From contig CAZQTW010000009.1 of NCBI GenBank assembly GCA_964596165.1, forward strand, positions 1 to 64,000: a stretch of DNA of 64,000 nucleotides, written 5' to 3'. A program made the translations under genes and the position numbers. The notes under the pieces are model-generated. The model was not told the origin of the DNA. It made no database searches and was given only the letters and a program-made list of their open reading frames with translations. Shown here piece by piece: positions 1 to 8,600 of the stretch (positions are counted from its first letter, which is position 1; each line of letters opens with the position of its first letter). The stretch comes from CAYUQT01 sp964596165 (GTDB taxonomy: Bacteria; Planctomycetota; Phycisphaerae; UBA1845; JAFGLZ01).

Positions 1-348
1 TACGTCATGCAGGCGGCCTATAACGCGTGGCGTCGTTGGGGACGCAAGAAGAAAGCCGAACCCATCAGACTCGACTTGGACGCCTCGCTTTCAACAACGG
101 AGACGAACCCGTTGGACGATCTCTGCACGAGGGAAGAGGTCGCGATGGCGACGGCCGCGCTGGGTGAACTGCCGCACAATCAGCGCGCGGCGGTCATACT
201 GATCGTTCTCGAGGGGCTATCGTACAACGAAACGGCGAGGATCATGGGAGTCCCCCGCGACACCGTGGCCCAATGGCGGACGCGTGCGATGTCTCGCATG
301 TTCAGGTCATTGGTCGGGCGGCAGGACCGGTACAAAGAGGTGGGGTGA
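1..348 (+). CDS. ECF-type sigma-70 factor, C-terminal part (truncated by window edge)
   Basis: The frame is open from the first base, so the true start lies upstream of the window. The visible 115 residues contain a sigma region 4 helix-turn-helix: LPHNQRAAVILIVLEGLSY followed by NETARIMGVPRDTVAQWRTR, which in this family contacts the -35 element. Region 2 is outside the window. The stop codon TGA (346-348) overlaps the ATG of the next gene by one base, so translation is probably coupled to the FecR-like membrane protein downstream, a usual arrangement for an ECF factor and its regulator. The following pseudopilin and PEP-CTERM genes are on the same strand and may be in the same transcript. 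Family is fairly certain; ECF subgroup cannot be told. Confidence 0.85.
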   Translation, partial: YVMQAAYNAWRRWGRKKKAEPIRLDLDASLSTTETNPLDDLCTREEVAMATAALGELPHNQRAAVILIVLEGLSYNETARIMGVPRDTVAQWRTRAMSRMFRSLVGRQDRYKEVG

Positions 349-1091
349 TGATCGATCAAGAACTCATCGAGTTTCACGATGGGGAACTCGCTTTGCAGCG
401 GGCCGATCAGGTTCGCAGGGCGCTCAACGTGGATCCGATCCGCCGCGCGAGGTTGGAGGCGGTGCGAAGAATCGACGACGCCCTTATCGCATCCGCCGTC
501 GCCTCGTCCCCTACGGCCGAGCAGGTTGAACGCGGCCGGGCAGCGCTGAAGGCGGCACTGCGAGAGCACCGCCGCACGAAGAACCGTCGGCGTTTCATCT
601 TCGCCCTGGCGGCAATCGGTTCCATGGCAGCTTCTGTCGCTATCATCTGGTTCACCCACTCAAATCGCGTGGTGGGCAAGGTCTCGTATGGAAGTACGCA
701 CGCCCTTCAATTCCCCGTCACCAACTCCGATCTCCGTCTCGGAACGCGAATTCAAACACCGGATGCAGTGGCTGCATCGTTTTCTCTGGATGGCGTCGCC
801 CGCGGCACAATCGGTCCCCACGGTTGCGTACTGATCGGTGCCGCTCCCGACAAGCTCACCCTGGTGGACGGGCAACTACAGGTCGAAACACACGGCACGC
901 TGACCATCTCTCTTGTCGAAGAAACGCACCACGTCATAGCGGAACCGGCATCCGTTCTGACCATCCTCGTAAAGGACCACCGCGCCCTTCTTCGACAACG
1001 TCAAGGACGCAGTCGGGTGATCGAGGCAGACAAGGAGACCCAAGTCGTGGAAGGCAAGACGGAGAAGACAATCTCGCTGCCTCCACGCTAG
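348..1091 (+). CDS. FecR/anti-sigma-like single-pass membrane protein
   Basis: This 247-residue protein starts at the ATG that overlaps the sigma factor stop. Residues 1-80 are charged and probably cytoplasmic, with many Arg/Ala helices. Residues 83-102 (FIFALAAIGSMAASVAIIWF) form one membrane helix. The outer 145 residues are beta-rich and resemble a FecR-type domain, for example SFSLDGVARGTIGPHGCVLI and LVDGQLQVETHG. Role inferred from position and topology: it may hold the upstream sigma factor or pass it a signal from outside the membrane. No zinc-binding anti-sigma motif (HxxxCxxC) is present, so it is not a ZAS-type anti-sigma factor. Confidence 0.65.
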   Translation: MIDQELIEFHDGELALQRADQVRRALNVDPIRRARLEAVRRIDDALIASAVASSPTAEQVERGRAALKAALREHRRTKNRRRFIFALAAIGSMAASVAIIWFTHSNRVVGKVSYGSTHALQFPVTNSDLRLGTRIQTPDAVAASFSLDGVARGTIGPHGCVLIGAAPDKLTLVDGQLQVETHGTLTISLVEETHHVIAEPASVLTILVKDHRALLRQRQGRSRVIEADKETQVVEGKTEKTISLPPR

Positions 1092-1107
1092 CCGAAGGTA
1101 TCCAGCC

Positions 1108-1881
1108 ATGTCTCGCAGGCCCTGGGGCACTACCCTGATCGAGGTCATCGTTGCGGTGGGCATCGTCACCCTTCTGGCCGCCGTTCTTGTGCCACAAGTT
1201 GTCGACGCCAAGCGCGCCGCAAAACGGATGGCCTGCCTGCAGAACCTTCGCTCCATCGTGATGGGTCTGACGACCTACGCCGACGATCAAAACGCCAGAT
1301 TGCCACCAGGTGTCCAGCGATTTCCCAAGAGGGTAAGAGATGACCTTTCGGCGAACATCTTTTACCATCGAGACCTCGGCTACGACTTGGCTCGCATACT
1401 CCGTTCCCATGTGTCACTTAACGCCCTCAACTGTCCTGAACCTCAGCAGCAACGATCCTGCCAGGAGTATCGCGATTTCGCGGTCGCGTATTCCAACTAT
1501 CTCTTCCTCTGGGGAGCCGCAGCCGGTACGCCCGAAGAAGGCTACACCCGACTTGACCGTGCTCCCCCGTGGGGTGCGGCCATCGCGGATGCCACCTGGG
1601 TCGGGGTGCTCAATTTAGATTTGTTGGGGTTCAATCACTCCAAAAAGGCAACGCACTGTCGTTGGGGCCCATACTATTTTGCTCGCGCGGGGCAGGATTT
1701 TTCCGAGAATCAGTACACTTCACAGACGGTCAAGCCTATATATTCCATGAACGCAGGCTTGTACGACGGTAGCGCAAAAACATCCGTCTTTAGCAACGGT
1801 GAGGGCAGGCAGTCCGGCCGGCTCTTTGCGTCACCGGACATCGAGGTCCGGGTGTATGTCCCTTCCGTCGGACGGCCATAG
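1108..1881 (+). CDS. Type II secretion pseudopilin-like protein (N-methylation domain)
   Basis: The N-terminus is a short basic leader (MSRRPWG) followed by TTLIEVIVAVGIVTLLAAVL, the hydrophobic helix of prepilin-like proteins, with the conserved Glu at +5 after the Gly. The exact cleavage context is Gly-Thr-Thr-Leu-Ile-Glu rather than the usual Gly-Phe-Thr-Leu-Ile-Glu. The next segment, AKRMACLQNLRSIVMGLTTY, matches the helix that follows in planctomycete prepilin-type proteins. The 257-residue length is normal for this group, which is greatly expanded in Planctomycetes and usually of unknown function. It lies 16 bases after the FecR-like gene and is probably co-transcribed. Confidence 0.8.
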   Translation: MSRRPWGTTLIEVIVAVGIVTLLAAVLVPQVVDAKRAAKRMACLQNLRSIVMGLTTYADDQNARLPPGVQRFPKRVRDDLSANIFYHRDLGYDLARILRSHVSLNALNCPEPQQQRSCQEYRDFAVAYSNYLFLWGAAAGTPEEGYTRLDRAPPWGAAIADATWVGVLNLDLLGFNHSKKATHCRWGPYYFARAGQDFSENQYTSQTVKPIYSMNAGLYDGSAKTSVFSNGEGRQSGRLFASPDIEVRVYVPSVGRP

Positions 1882-1915
1882 GGGTCCCTTCATCGAGTCC
1901 TGGGGAGGTCGCGAG

Positions 1916-2581
1916 ATGCATCTTGCCGGCGCGATGGTGTGTGTGGTTGCGTATTTGCCCGTGCCGGACCCCATAGGCGACGTGTACTATCCAGGTGAAC
2001 CCAATACCCCTCCAAGTGGGACGCTGCCAGACTTGATATGGGGTGGCGGATACATTAACAGAACGACAGACGAGTTGTGGTTCAGATTCAATTTTGCGAC
2101 CACCGTTTACCCCTCCGACGACTACGATCATTTCGACGAGATGCTCTTCGGGTGCATTGACATCGACCTCGATGTGGACCTGCTTCCCGTCTTCCGTGGG
2201 TACTCCAAGAAGTCCGAACTGAGCGGGTATTTGAGCGCACTGGACATAGAGGCCTATGTGGAGCTGGGCGCGATGAACAACGGTTTTGCGCAGCTCCTTG
2301 ACGACAGCGGCAACTGGTTGGGCGATGTGGCGGTGCAATTCGACAACACGCTGGTGACGATCTGCGTGCCGCTGTCGTTCCTTCCGCGTCCGCTGGGACC
2401 GACGGCCGAAGTGGCCTATGCCGCGTACTTCTACGACAGCAACCAATTTGCGTCGGATGTATTCCCTAATGGGGAGCGGTTGTTGGGGAAGGGGTATCTG
2501 ATCACCCCCGAACCGACGACCGTGGCGTTCATGGCGAGCGCCTTCTGCGGCTGGTTGATGAGACGACCCAGACGGAGATGA
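1916..2581 (+). CDS. PEP-CTERM sorting-domain protein of unknown function
   Basis: The start ATG at 1916 follows a GGGGAGG ribosome site at 1901-1907. A longer reading from 1799 would overlap the pseudopilin gene and lacks such a site. The 221-residue product ends with TPEPTTVAFMASAFCGWLMR and a final Arg-rich tail. This has the three parts of a PEP-CTERM signal (PEP, membrane helix, basic end), which is recognised by exosortase and directs proteins to the envelope or matrix. The N-terminus is only weakly hydrophobic, so the export signal is short or the start is mis-set. The middle is acidic and aromatic (many Tyr/Asp) with no recognised domain. It may be surface material made with the neighbouring pseudopilin under sigma-factor control. 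Confidence 0.72.
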   Translation: MHLAGAMVCVVAYLPVPDPIGDVYYPGEPNTPPSGTLPDLIWGGGYINRTTDELWFRFNFATTVYPSDDYDHFDEMLFGCIDIDLDVDLLPVFRGYSKKSELSGYLSALDIEAYVELGAMNNGFAQLLDDSGNWLGDVAVQFDNTLVTICVPLSFLPRPLGPTAEVAYAAYFYDSNQFASDVFPNGERLLGKGYLITPEPTTVAFMASAFCGWLMRRPRRR

Positions 2582-2885
2582 TCGGCTCCGTTTGGATACG
2601 GCCGGTGCACCGCCGGAAGGCCCAATCGCAGCGCCGAGCGTAAGGTACATGCCAAGTATCCCTTTGCCTCGCAAGCAGTCCCGGCGCACCTTTCCTCCGG
2701 ATCGTGCAGTTCGCACCTGACGTTGCCTTCCCCCTCGTGACGAGAAGCCGACTACATACGTCGCCGCTCAATGCGAGTTACCCGTCTATCGGCCCCCCTC
2801 GAGCGGCCGGATTGACGATACCCGAGCCCTTGTCTAAGGTGAGTCCCGAAGTCCAACGGTGAATCGATCGCAAGGAGAAGCACGC
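2582..2885 (+). other. Intergenic region without a recognisable gene
   Basis: About 300 bases between the PEP-CTERM gene and the GH32-like gene. I see no convincing reading frame, tRNA or rho-independent terminator. The only clear signal is the ribosome-binding site CAAGGAG (2871-2877), placed 8 bases before the next ATG. Confidence 0.6.
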
Positions 2886-5420
2886 ATGACCATGACGCAT
2901 GGGATTCGGCCCGTCGCCGCGTCGTTTGGGTTGGTTGGGGGCCTGGCCTGCCTTGGCCTCGGCGGGGCACTGCTTCGCGCGGAACAGGTCGAACTGAAAC
3001 CGATTACCGACAAGACGCTCGTCGTATGGGCCTCGCCCGCGAACCTTACGCAGCGGGGCGGCAGCATTCTGACGATCGATAACCAGGCATCTGCCTTCGA
3101 CGGAATCGTCTTCGGCGAGATCAGTCCGGGCAAGTGGATGGCCGGGAGCGATTTCCACCGCCGTTCCACCCCGGACCAGAATGCGGCCCCCGCCGAGACG
3201 GCGGGGCCCGATACCCTCGTCCAGATCGCGATCGTCTACCAGGGCAAGGAAATCAAGCTCTACCGCGACGGTCAACTCTATTCGCGCCATCGCATCAGCC
3301 AACCGCAGACATTCGGGCCGGGCAGCGCCATCGTGATCGGCCTGCGGCATCTCGAAGCCGGCGACCGGGCGTGCTTCGTGGGGACCATCGCCGATGCCCG
3401 CGTCTACGACACCGCCCTGGACGCGAAAACCATCGCTGCCCTTAAGCCGAACGAACTTTCGGATCCCAAGCCCCTCGCCTGGTGGTCGTTCGCGGACGGC
3501 AAGCTGGAAGATCGGATGAAGACATTCCCCGCGGGCAAGCTGGTGGGCGGTGCCAAGATCATCAGTGGCCGGCTGCACCTGCCCGGCGGGGGAGAGGCCT
3601 ACATGGTCGCCGGCTGCGAGCCGCCCAGGACCCGTGACACCGAGGACTGGCCCACGTGGCACGTCACTGCCCGGCCACATGAGGGCGTCGGGCTACCGTA
3701 CGATGCCAACGGCTGCATCTTCTGGAAGGGCAAGTATCACCTGATGTACATCTTTCAGGACCCCAAACGCCCGCACGGCGGCCACTGTTGGGGTCACCTG
3801 TCCAGCACCGACCTGGTCAACTGGACCTTCCACGCCCCGTCGGTCGTGCCCAACCCGGGTGACCCGGACAAGGGCATCTTCAGCGGCAATGCGTTCGTGA
3901 ACAAAGAGGGAGTCCCGATGCTTTGCTGGTTCGGCATCGACGCGGGCGTCTGTGTGGCCACCGCCGAGGACGACGACCTGATCCGGTGGAAGAAGCACCC
4001 CAAGAATCCGATCATCCCCATTCCCAAACCGGGCCAACCGGGGCACGGGATGTACAAGGTCTGGGACCCCTATCTTTGGCTGGAGGGCGACACGTATTAC
4101 TGCCTGCTCGGCGGCAACCAACTGCCGAACAAGAAGGACACCCTCTATCTCTGCAAGTCGTCCGACATGGTCAACTGGACGCCGCTGCATCCCTTCTATG
4201 AACATCCCGACCCGACGTGGACCATCGAGGGCGAGGATTGCTCGTGTCCTGATTTCTTCAAGCTTGACGACAAGCGGGTGCTCCTGTGCATCAGCCACAA
4301 GGTCGGAGCGAGGTGCTACATCGGCCGGTACGAGAACGAGAAGTTCTATCCCGAGCAGCACGTCCGCATGAACTGGCCGGGCGGAACGTTCTTCGCACCC
4401 GAAAGCCTGCTGGACCCGCAAGGCCGGCGGATCTTCTGGGCCTGGGTGATGGACCCGCGGGCCATGCCGACCCAGCGGGCTACCGGCTCCGGGACCCAGA
4501 GCATGCCTCGCGTCATGTGGCTCGACAAGGACGGGACGCTCCGGATCGCGCCGGCGAAGGAGCTGGAGGCCCTGAGGCGAAATCCCCGAAAGGTCGAGCC
4601 GCTCGACGTCGCCGCCGATTCGGAGGTAACGCTGCCGAATGTCAGCGGCGACTGCCTGGAGCTGGGAATCGAGATCGATCCGGGCCGGGCGGCGAAGGTC
4701 GGGCTCAAGGTCCGCTGCCGGCCCGACGGCAAGGAAGAGACGGCCATCTGGTACGATCGGGCGGCGAAGAAGCTGATCATTGACATGTCGAAATCCTCGC
4801 GGCGAAAGGACGTCGCCTACTTCAACGAGCCGCTGCAGTTCTACTTCGATCGCAAGAACCCGCGGACCACCGTCGAGGCCCCGTTCGAGCTGCGCGAGGG
4901 CGAACCACTCAAGCTGCGGGTCTTCATGGACAAGCCGATGCTCGAGGTCTTCGCGAACGACCGGCAGTGCGTCACGCAGCAGATCTTTCCGGAAGGCCGG
5001 GACGCCCTTGGCATCAAGGTCTGCGCGCAGGGCGGTGAGGCCAAGGTTGTCGGTGGCGACGCATGGGACATGGCCGCGGCGAAGTTCGTCGACCAGGAAC
5101 CGCAGCCGACGGCCGCGGGACAACCGCTGCAACCGTTCTTTGAGGATGCCTTCAAGGGCAAGTTGGCGGAAGGCTGGACTTGGTTGCGGGAGAATCCTGC
5201 GAATTGGCGCGTTGCCGACAATGCCCCGGAGATCCGCGCGGAGCCCGGATTGGCCGAGACCGTCAAGAACACCCTCGTTCGCAAGGCCCCGGACCGCGGC
5301 AAGGGCAAGATTCCGGCCGGTGAAGTCGCGCAGAACGGGCTTCGCCGGTCGCATCTGCCACGGAACCCGTCGGCCCGGAATGAGCCGTGCCAGAGTGTCA
5401 ATCCGGTGGGAGTCGCGTAG
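2886..5420 (+). CDS. Secreted LamG plus GH32-like five-bladed propeller protein, truncated C-terminus
   Basis: The start ATG at 2886 is preceded by GGAG (2874-2877). The 844-residue product begins with a signal peptide (about residues 1-32). A LamG/concanavalin-like domain follows (about 35-210), then a GH32-type propeller (about 255-560) and a GH32 beta-sandwich (about 570-740). Visible GH32 features are YDANG (Asp273) where the family has NDPNG with its nucleophile Asp, FSGNAF, and FFAPESLLDPQGRRIFWAWV. The family acid/base motif ECPD reads SCPD here (453-456), so normal fructan hydrolysis is doubtful. Residues after about 750 start a DUF1349-like domain (FEDAFKGKLAEGWTWLRENP), but this breaks off after RKAPDRGKGK into an unrelated 30-residue tail. 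Likely substrate class is a plant or algal glycan; specificity is unknown. Confidence 0.75.
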   Translation: MTMTHGIRPVAASFGLVGGLACLGLGGALLRAEQVELKPITDKTLVVWASPANLTQRGGSILTIDNQASAFDGIVFGEISPGKWMAGSDFHRRSTPDQNAAPAETAGPDTLVQIAIVYQGKEIKLYRDGQLYSRHRISQPQTFGPGSAIVIGLRHLEAGDRACFVGTIADARVYDTALDAKTIAALKPNELSDPKPLAWWSFADGKLEDRMKTFPAGKLVGGAKIISGRLHLPGGGEAYMVAGCEPPRTRDTEDWPTWHVTARPHEGVGLPYDANGCIFWKGKYHLMYIFQDPKRPHGGHCWGHLSSTDLVNWTFHAPSVVPNPGDPDKGIFSGNAFVNKEGVPMLCWFGIDAGVCVATAEDDDLIRWKKHPKNPIIPIPKPGQPGHGMYKVWDPYLWLEGDTYYCLLGGNQLPNKKDTLYLCKSSDMVNWTPLHPFYEHPDPTWTIEGEDCSCPDFFKLDDKRVLLCISHKVGARCYIGRYENEKFYPEQHVRMNWPGGTFFAPESLLDPQGRRIFWAWVMDPRAMPTQRATGSGTQSMPRVMWLDKDGTLRIAPAKELEALRRNPRKVEPLDVAADSEVTLPNVSGDCLELGIEIDPGRAAKVGLKVRCRPDGKEETAIWYDRAAKKLIIDMSKSSRRKDVAYFNEPLQFYFDRKNPRTTVEAPFELREGEPLKLRVFMDKPMLEVFANDRQCVTQQIFPEGRDALGIKVCAQGGEAKVVGGDAWDMAAAKFVDQEPQPTAAGQPLQPFFEDAFKGKLAEGWTWLRENPANWRVADNAPEIRAEPGLAETVKNTLVRKAPDRGKGKIPAGEVAQNGLRRSHLPRNPSARNEPCQSVNPVGVA

Positions 5421-5564
5421 GTTCCGTCTCAACCCCTGACGTTGCTTACCACAACGACAGGGCGCACTCCATTCTGAGGCCTCCGTGCCGCGAGTCGTCG
5501 TGGTTATCTTCGGGCAACCAGGCGGGGCTGTCCGGGGGCGTCGTTTGGGATTCCGGTCTCAGGA

Positions 5565-5593
5565 TTGCCTGAAGATCGCGCCCATGCTATCCT
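5565..5593 (+). promoter_or_regulatory. Candidate sigma-70 promoter of carB
   Basis: TTGCCT at 5565-5570 and TATCCT at 5588-5593 are separated by 17 bases. A TG dinucleotide one base before the -10 (TGC-TATCCT) gives an extended -10. Transcription would begin near 5600, leaving about 40 untranslated bases before the ATG at 5642. No clear Shine-Dalgarno precedes that ATG. Confidence 0.4.
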
Positions 5594-5641
5594 ACCGACC
5601 CACGGAACCATGGACGGACTGGCCCGACATCGAGCGACCCC

Positions 5642-8600
5642 ATGCCAAGGCGTGAAGACCTCCACAAGGTCCTGATCATCGGATCCGGCCCGATTGTCAT
5701 CGGCCAAGCATGTGAGTTTGACTATTCAGGCACTCAGGCGTGCAAGGCCCTCCGTGAGGAAGGCATTAAGGTCGTCCTGATCAACTCGAACCCCGCGACG
5801 ATCATGACCGATCCGGAGTTCGCGGACCGGACCTACATCGAACCGATCATTCCCGAGGCCATCGACAAAATCCTTACGCGCGAGGCCCAGATGGGCCGGC
5901 CGGTCGACGCCCTGCTGCCGACGCTGGGCGGTCAGACGGGGCTCAACTGCGCCGTTGAAGCGGCGGACCTGGGGATTCTCGAGCGGCATCGTGTCGAGAT
6001 GATCGGTGCGAATCGGCAGGCCATCCACAAGGCCGAGGATCGAACCGAATTCAAGCTCGCGATGCAGCGTGTCGGGCTGGACCTTCCTCGCAGTGGCATC
6101 GCCCACAACTGGGATGAGGCGAGGGAAGTCCTTCGGGACATCGGCCTGCCCTGCTGCATTCGCCCCGCCTACACCCTGGGCGGCACGGGCGGCGGCTTTG
6201 CATACACCTTCGAGGAATTTGAGACGATCGCCAAGCGAGGCCTCGAGTACTCCCGAATCAGCGAAATCCTGATCGAGGAAAGCCTGCTGGGTTGGAAGGA
6301 ATACGAGTTGGAGGTGATGCGCGACAAGAAGGACAACGTCGTCATCATCTGTTCGATCGAAAACCTGGACCCGATGGGCGTGCACACCGGCGATTCGATC
6401 ACCGTCGCCCCGGCTCAGACGCTGACCGACAAGGAATACCAGCGGATGCGCGACGCCGCCATCGCCATCATCAGGGAAATCGGCGTCGAGACCGGCGGCA
6501 GCAACATCCAGTTCGCCGTCCATCCCAAGACGGGGCGGATGGTGGTCATCGAAATGAACCCGCGGGTGTCTCGAAGCTCGGCCTTGGCGAGCAAGGCCAC
6601 GGGCTTTCCGATCGCCAAGATGGCGGCAAAGCTGGCCATCGGGTACACGCTGGACGAATTGCCCAACGATATCACCAAGAAGACACCCGCCAGCTTCGAA
6701 CCGACCATCGACTACTGCGTCGTGAAGATCCCGCGATGGGCATTCGAGAAGTTTCCCGAGGCCGACGAGACGTTGACGACGCAGATGAAGTCGGTCGGCG
6801 AGGCGATGTCCATCGGCCGGACGTTCAAAGAGGCCCTTCAGAAGGGTATTCGCTCGATGGAGATCAAGCGGTTCGGCCTCGGACTGGACGGGATCGACAA
6901 ATGGTTGCGGGCCGAGCGAGCGGCGTCACGCAACAGGGTAAGCGATGCCGCCCACGTCGAACCCCCCAAGATCGGCGGATCGCGAGCGGCGGAGGCCCCC
7001 GCCGACACGGTCGAGGCGGCCGCGAAGGTCTGGCCCATCCCCGATCAGGTCCTCCGGAGCAAATTGGGCGTTCCAAGCCAAGGCCGACTCTATTACGTGC
7101 GATATGCCCTCAAGCTCGGTTGGTCCGTCGAGCAGGTTCACGAGCTGAGCCATATTGACCCCTGGTTCATCGAGAACATCAGGGAGCTGGTCGAATTCGA
7201 ACAGCAGTTGAACGAGTCGGCTTCTCAGGCTCACCGGCTGTCGGAGCTGGCCCGAAATGACTCACCGCGGGAAACAACGTCGTCCTTGCGGATTGACGGT
7301 CTGGCCGATCTGCTTCGCCGGGCCAAACAGTGGGGTTACAGCGACGTCCAGCTGGCCCGGGTATGGCACCTCGACCCCATCACGATACGCAAGGCCCGGC
7401 GGCGGCTCGGCATCGAACCCGTCTACAAGCTGGTGGATACATGCGCGGCAGAGTTTGAGGCATACACTCCCTACTACTATTCCTCGTACGAATCACCGAT
7501 CGTCCGTCTGAAGACCGAGGGAGCCGGGCGCCCGGGCAGTGTTTCTGCCGACGCCGACACCGTTCCGGACGACGAGATACGCGTAACCGACCGACCGAAG
7601 GTCGTCATCTTGGGGGGCGGTCCGAATCGCATCGGTCAGGGTATCGAATTCGACTACTGCTGCGTTCACGCCGTCATGGCGGCACGGTCCGAAGGGTATG
7701 AGACCGTCATGATCAACTCGAACCCCGAGACCGTCAGCACCGACTACGACACGAGCGATCTTCTCTTCTTCGAGCCGCTGACACATGAGGACGTGCTGAA
7801 CATCTGCGAGCGCCTCAACGGCGGCCCGCTCGACGGCACGGAATCTCAAGGCGTGCGGACGGCCGGCAAGCGTCTGCTGAAAGGTGTCATCGTGCAGTTC
7901 GGCGGGCAGACGCCCTTGAACCTTGCGCAGGGCTTGAAAGACGCCGGCGTCCCGATCATCGGCACTCCGCCCGAGTCGATCAACCTCGCCGAAGACCGCC
8001 AGGAATTCGCCAAGATCCTCTCCGAACTGGGACTCCAGCAGCCGGCGAACGGCATCGCCTATGACCTGGCCGACGCGAAAGAGGTGGCCCGTCGCATCGG
8101 ATACCCCGTCCTGGTTCGTCCGTCGTACGTCCTCGGCGGGCGCGCGATGGAGGTCTGCAACACCGAAGCCGATCTGGAACGCTACATGCGGAAGGCCATT
8201 TTCGCGACCGACCGTGTCGAGTCAGGGGCCAAGGCCCACCCCATCCTCGTCGACAAGTTCCTGCTCAACGCCACCGAGGTGGACGTCGACTGCATCGCGG
8301 ACGGCGACCGTTGCGTGGTCGCAGGCGTCATGGAGCACATCGAAGAGGCCGGGATCCACTCCGGTGACAGCTCCTGTGCCCTGCCCCCCTATGCCCTCTC
8401 CCCCGCCATCGTGGACGAGATCAAGGACCAAACGATCCGACTGGCCATGCGGCTCGGCGTTCGCGGCCTGATGAACGTCCAATACGCCGTCAAGGACGGT
8501 CAGGTGTATGTGCTGGAGGTCAACCCTCGAGCGTCGCGGACCGTGCCGTTCGTCTGCAAGGCGACGGGTGTTCCCTGGGCCAAGTTTGCAACGCGGGTCA

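Noticed and set aside
3693..5432. Long reverse-strand open frame (579 residues) opposite the GH32-like gene
   Set aside because: It is antisense to a gene with clear domain motifs, and its product is Arg/Leu/Asp-rich without family features, as expected from GC-rich codon shadows.
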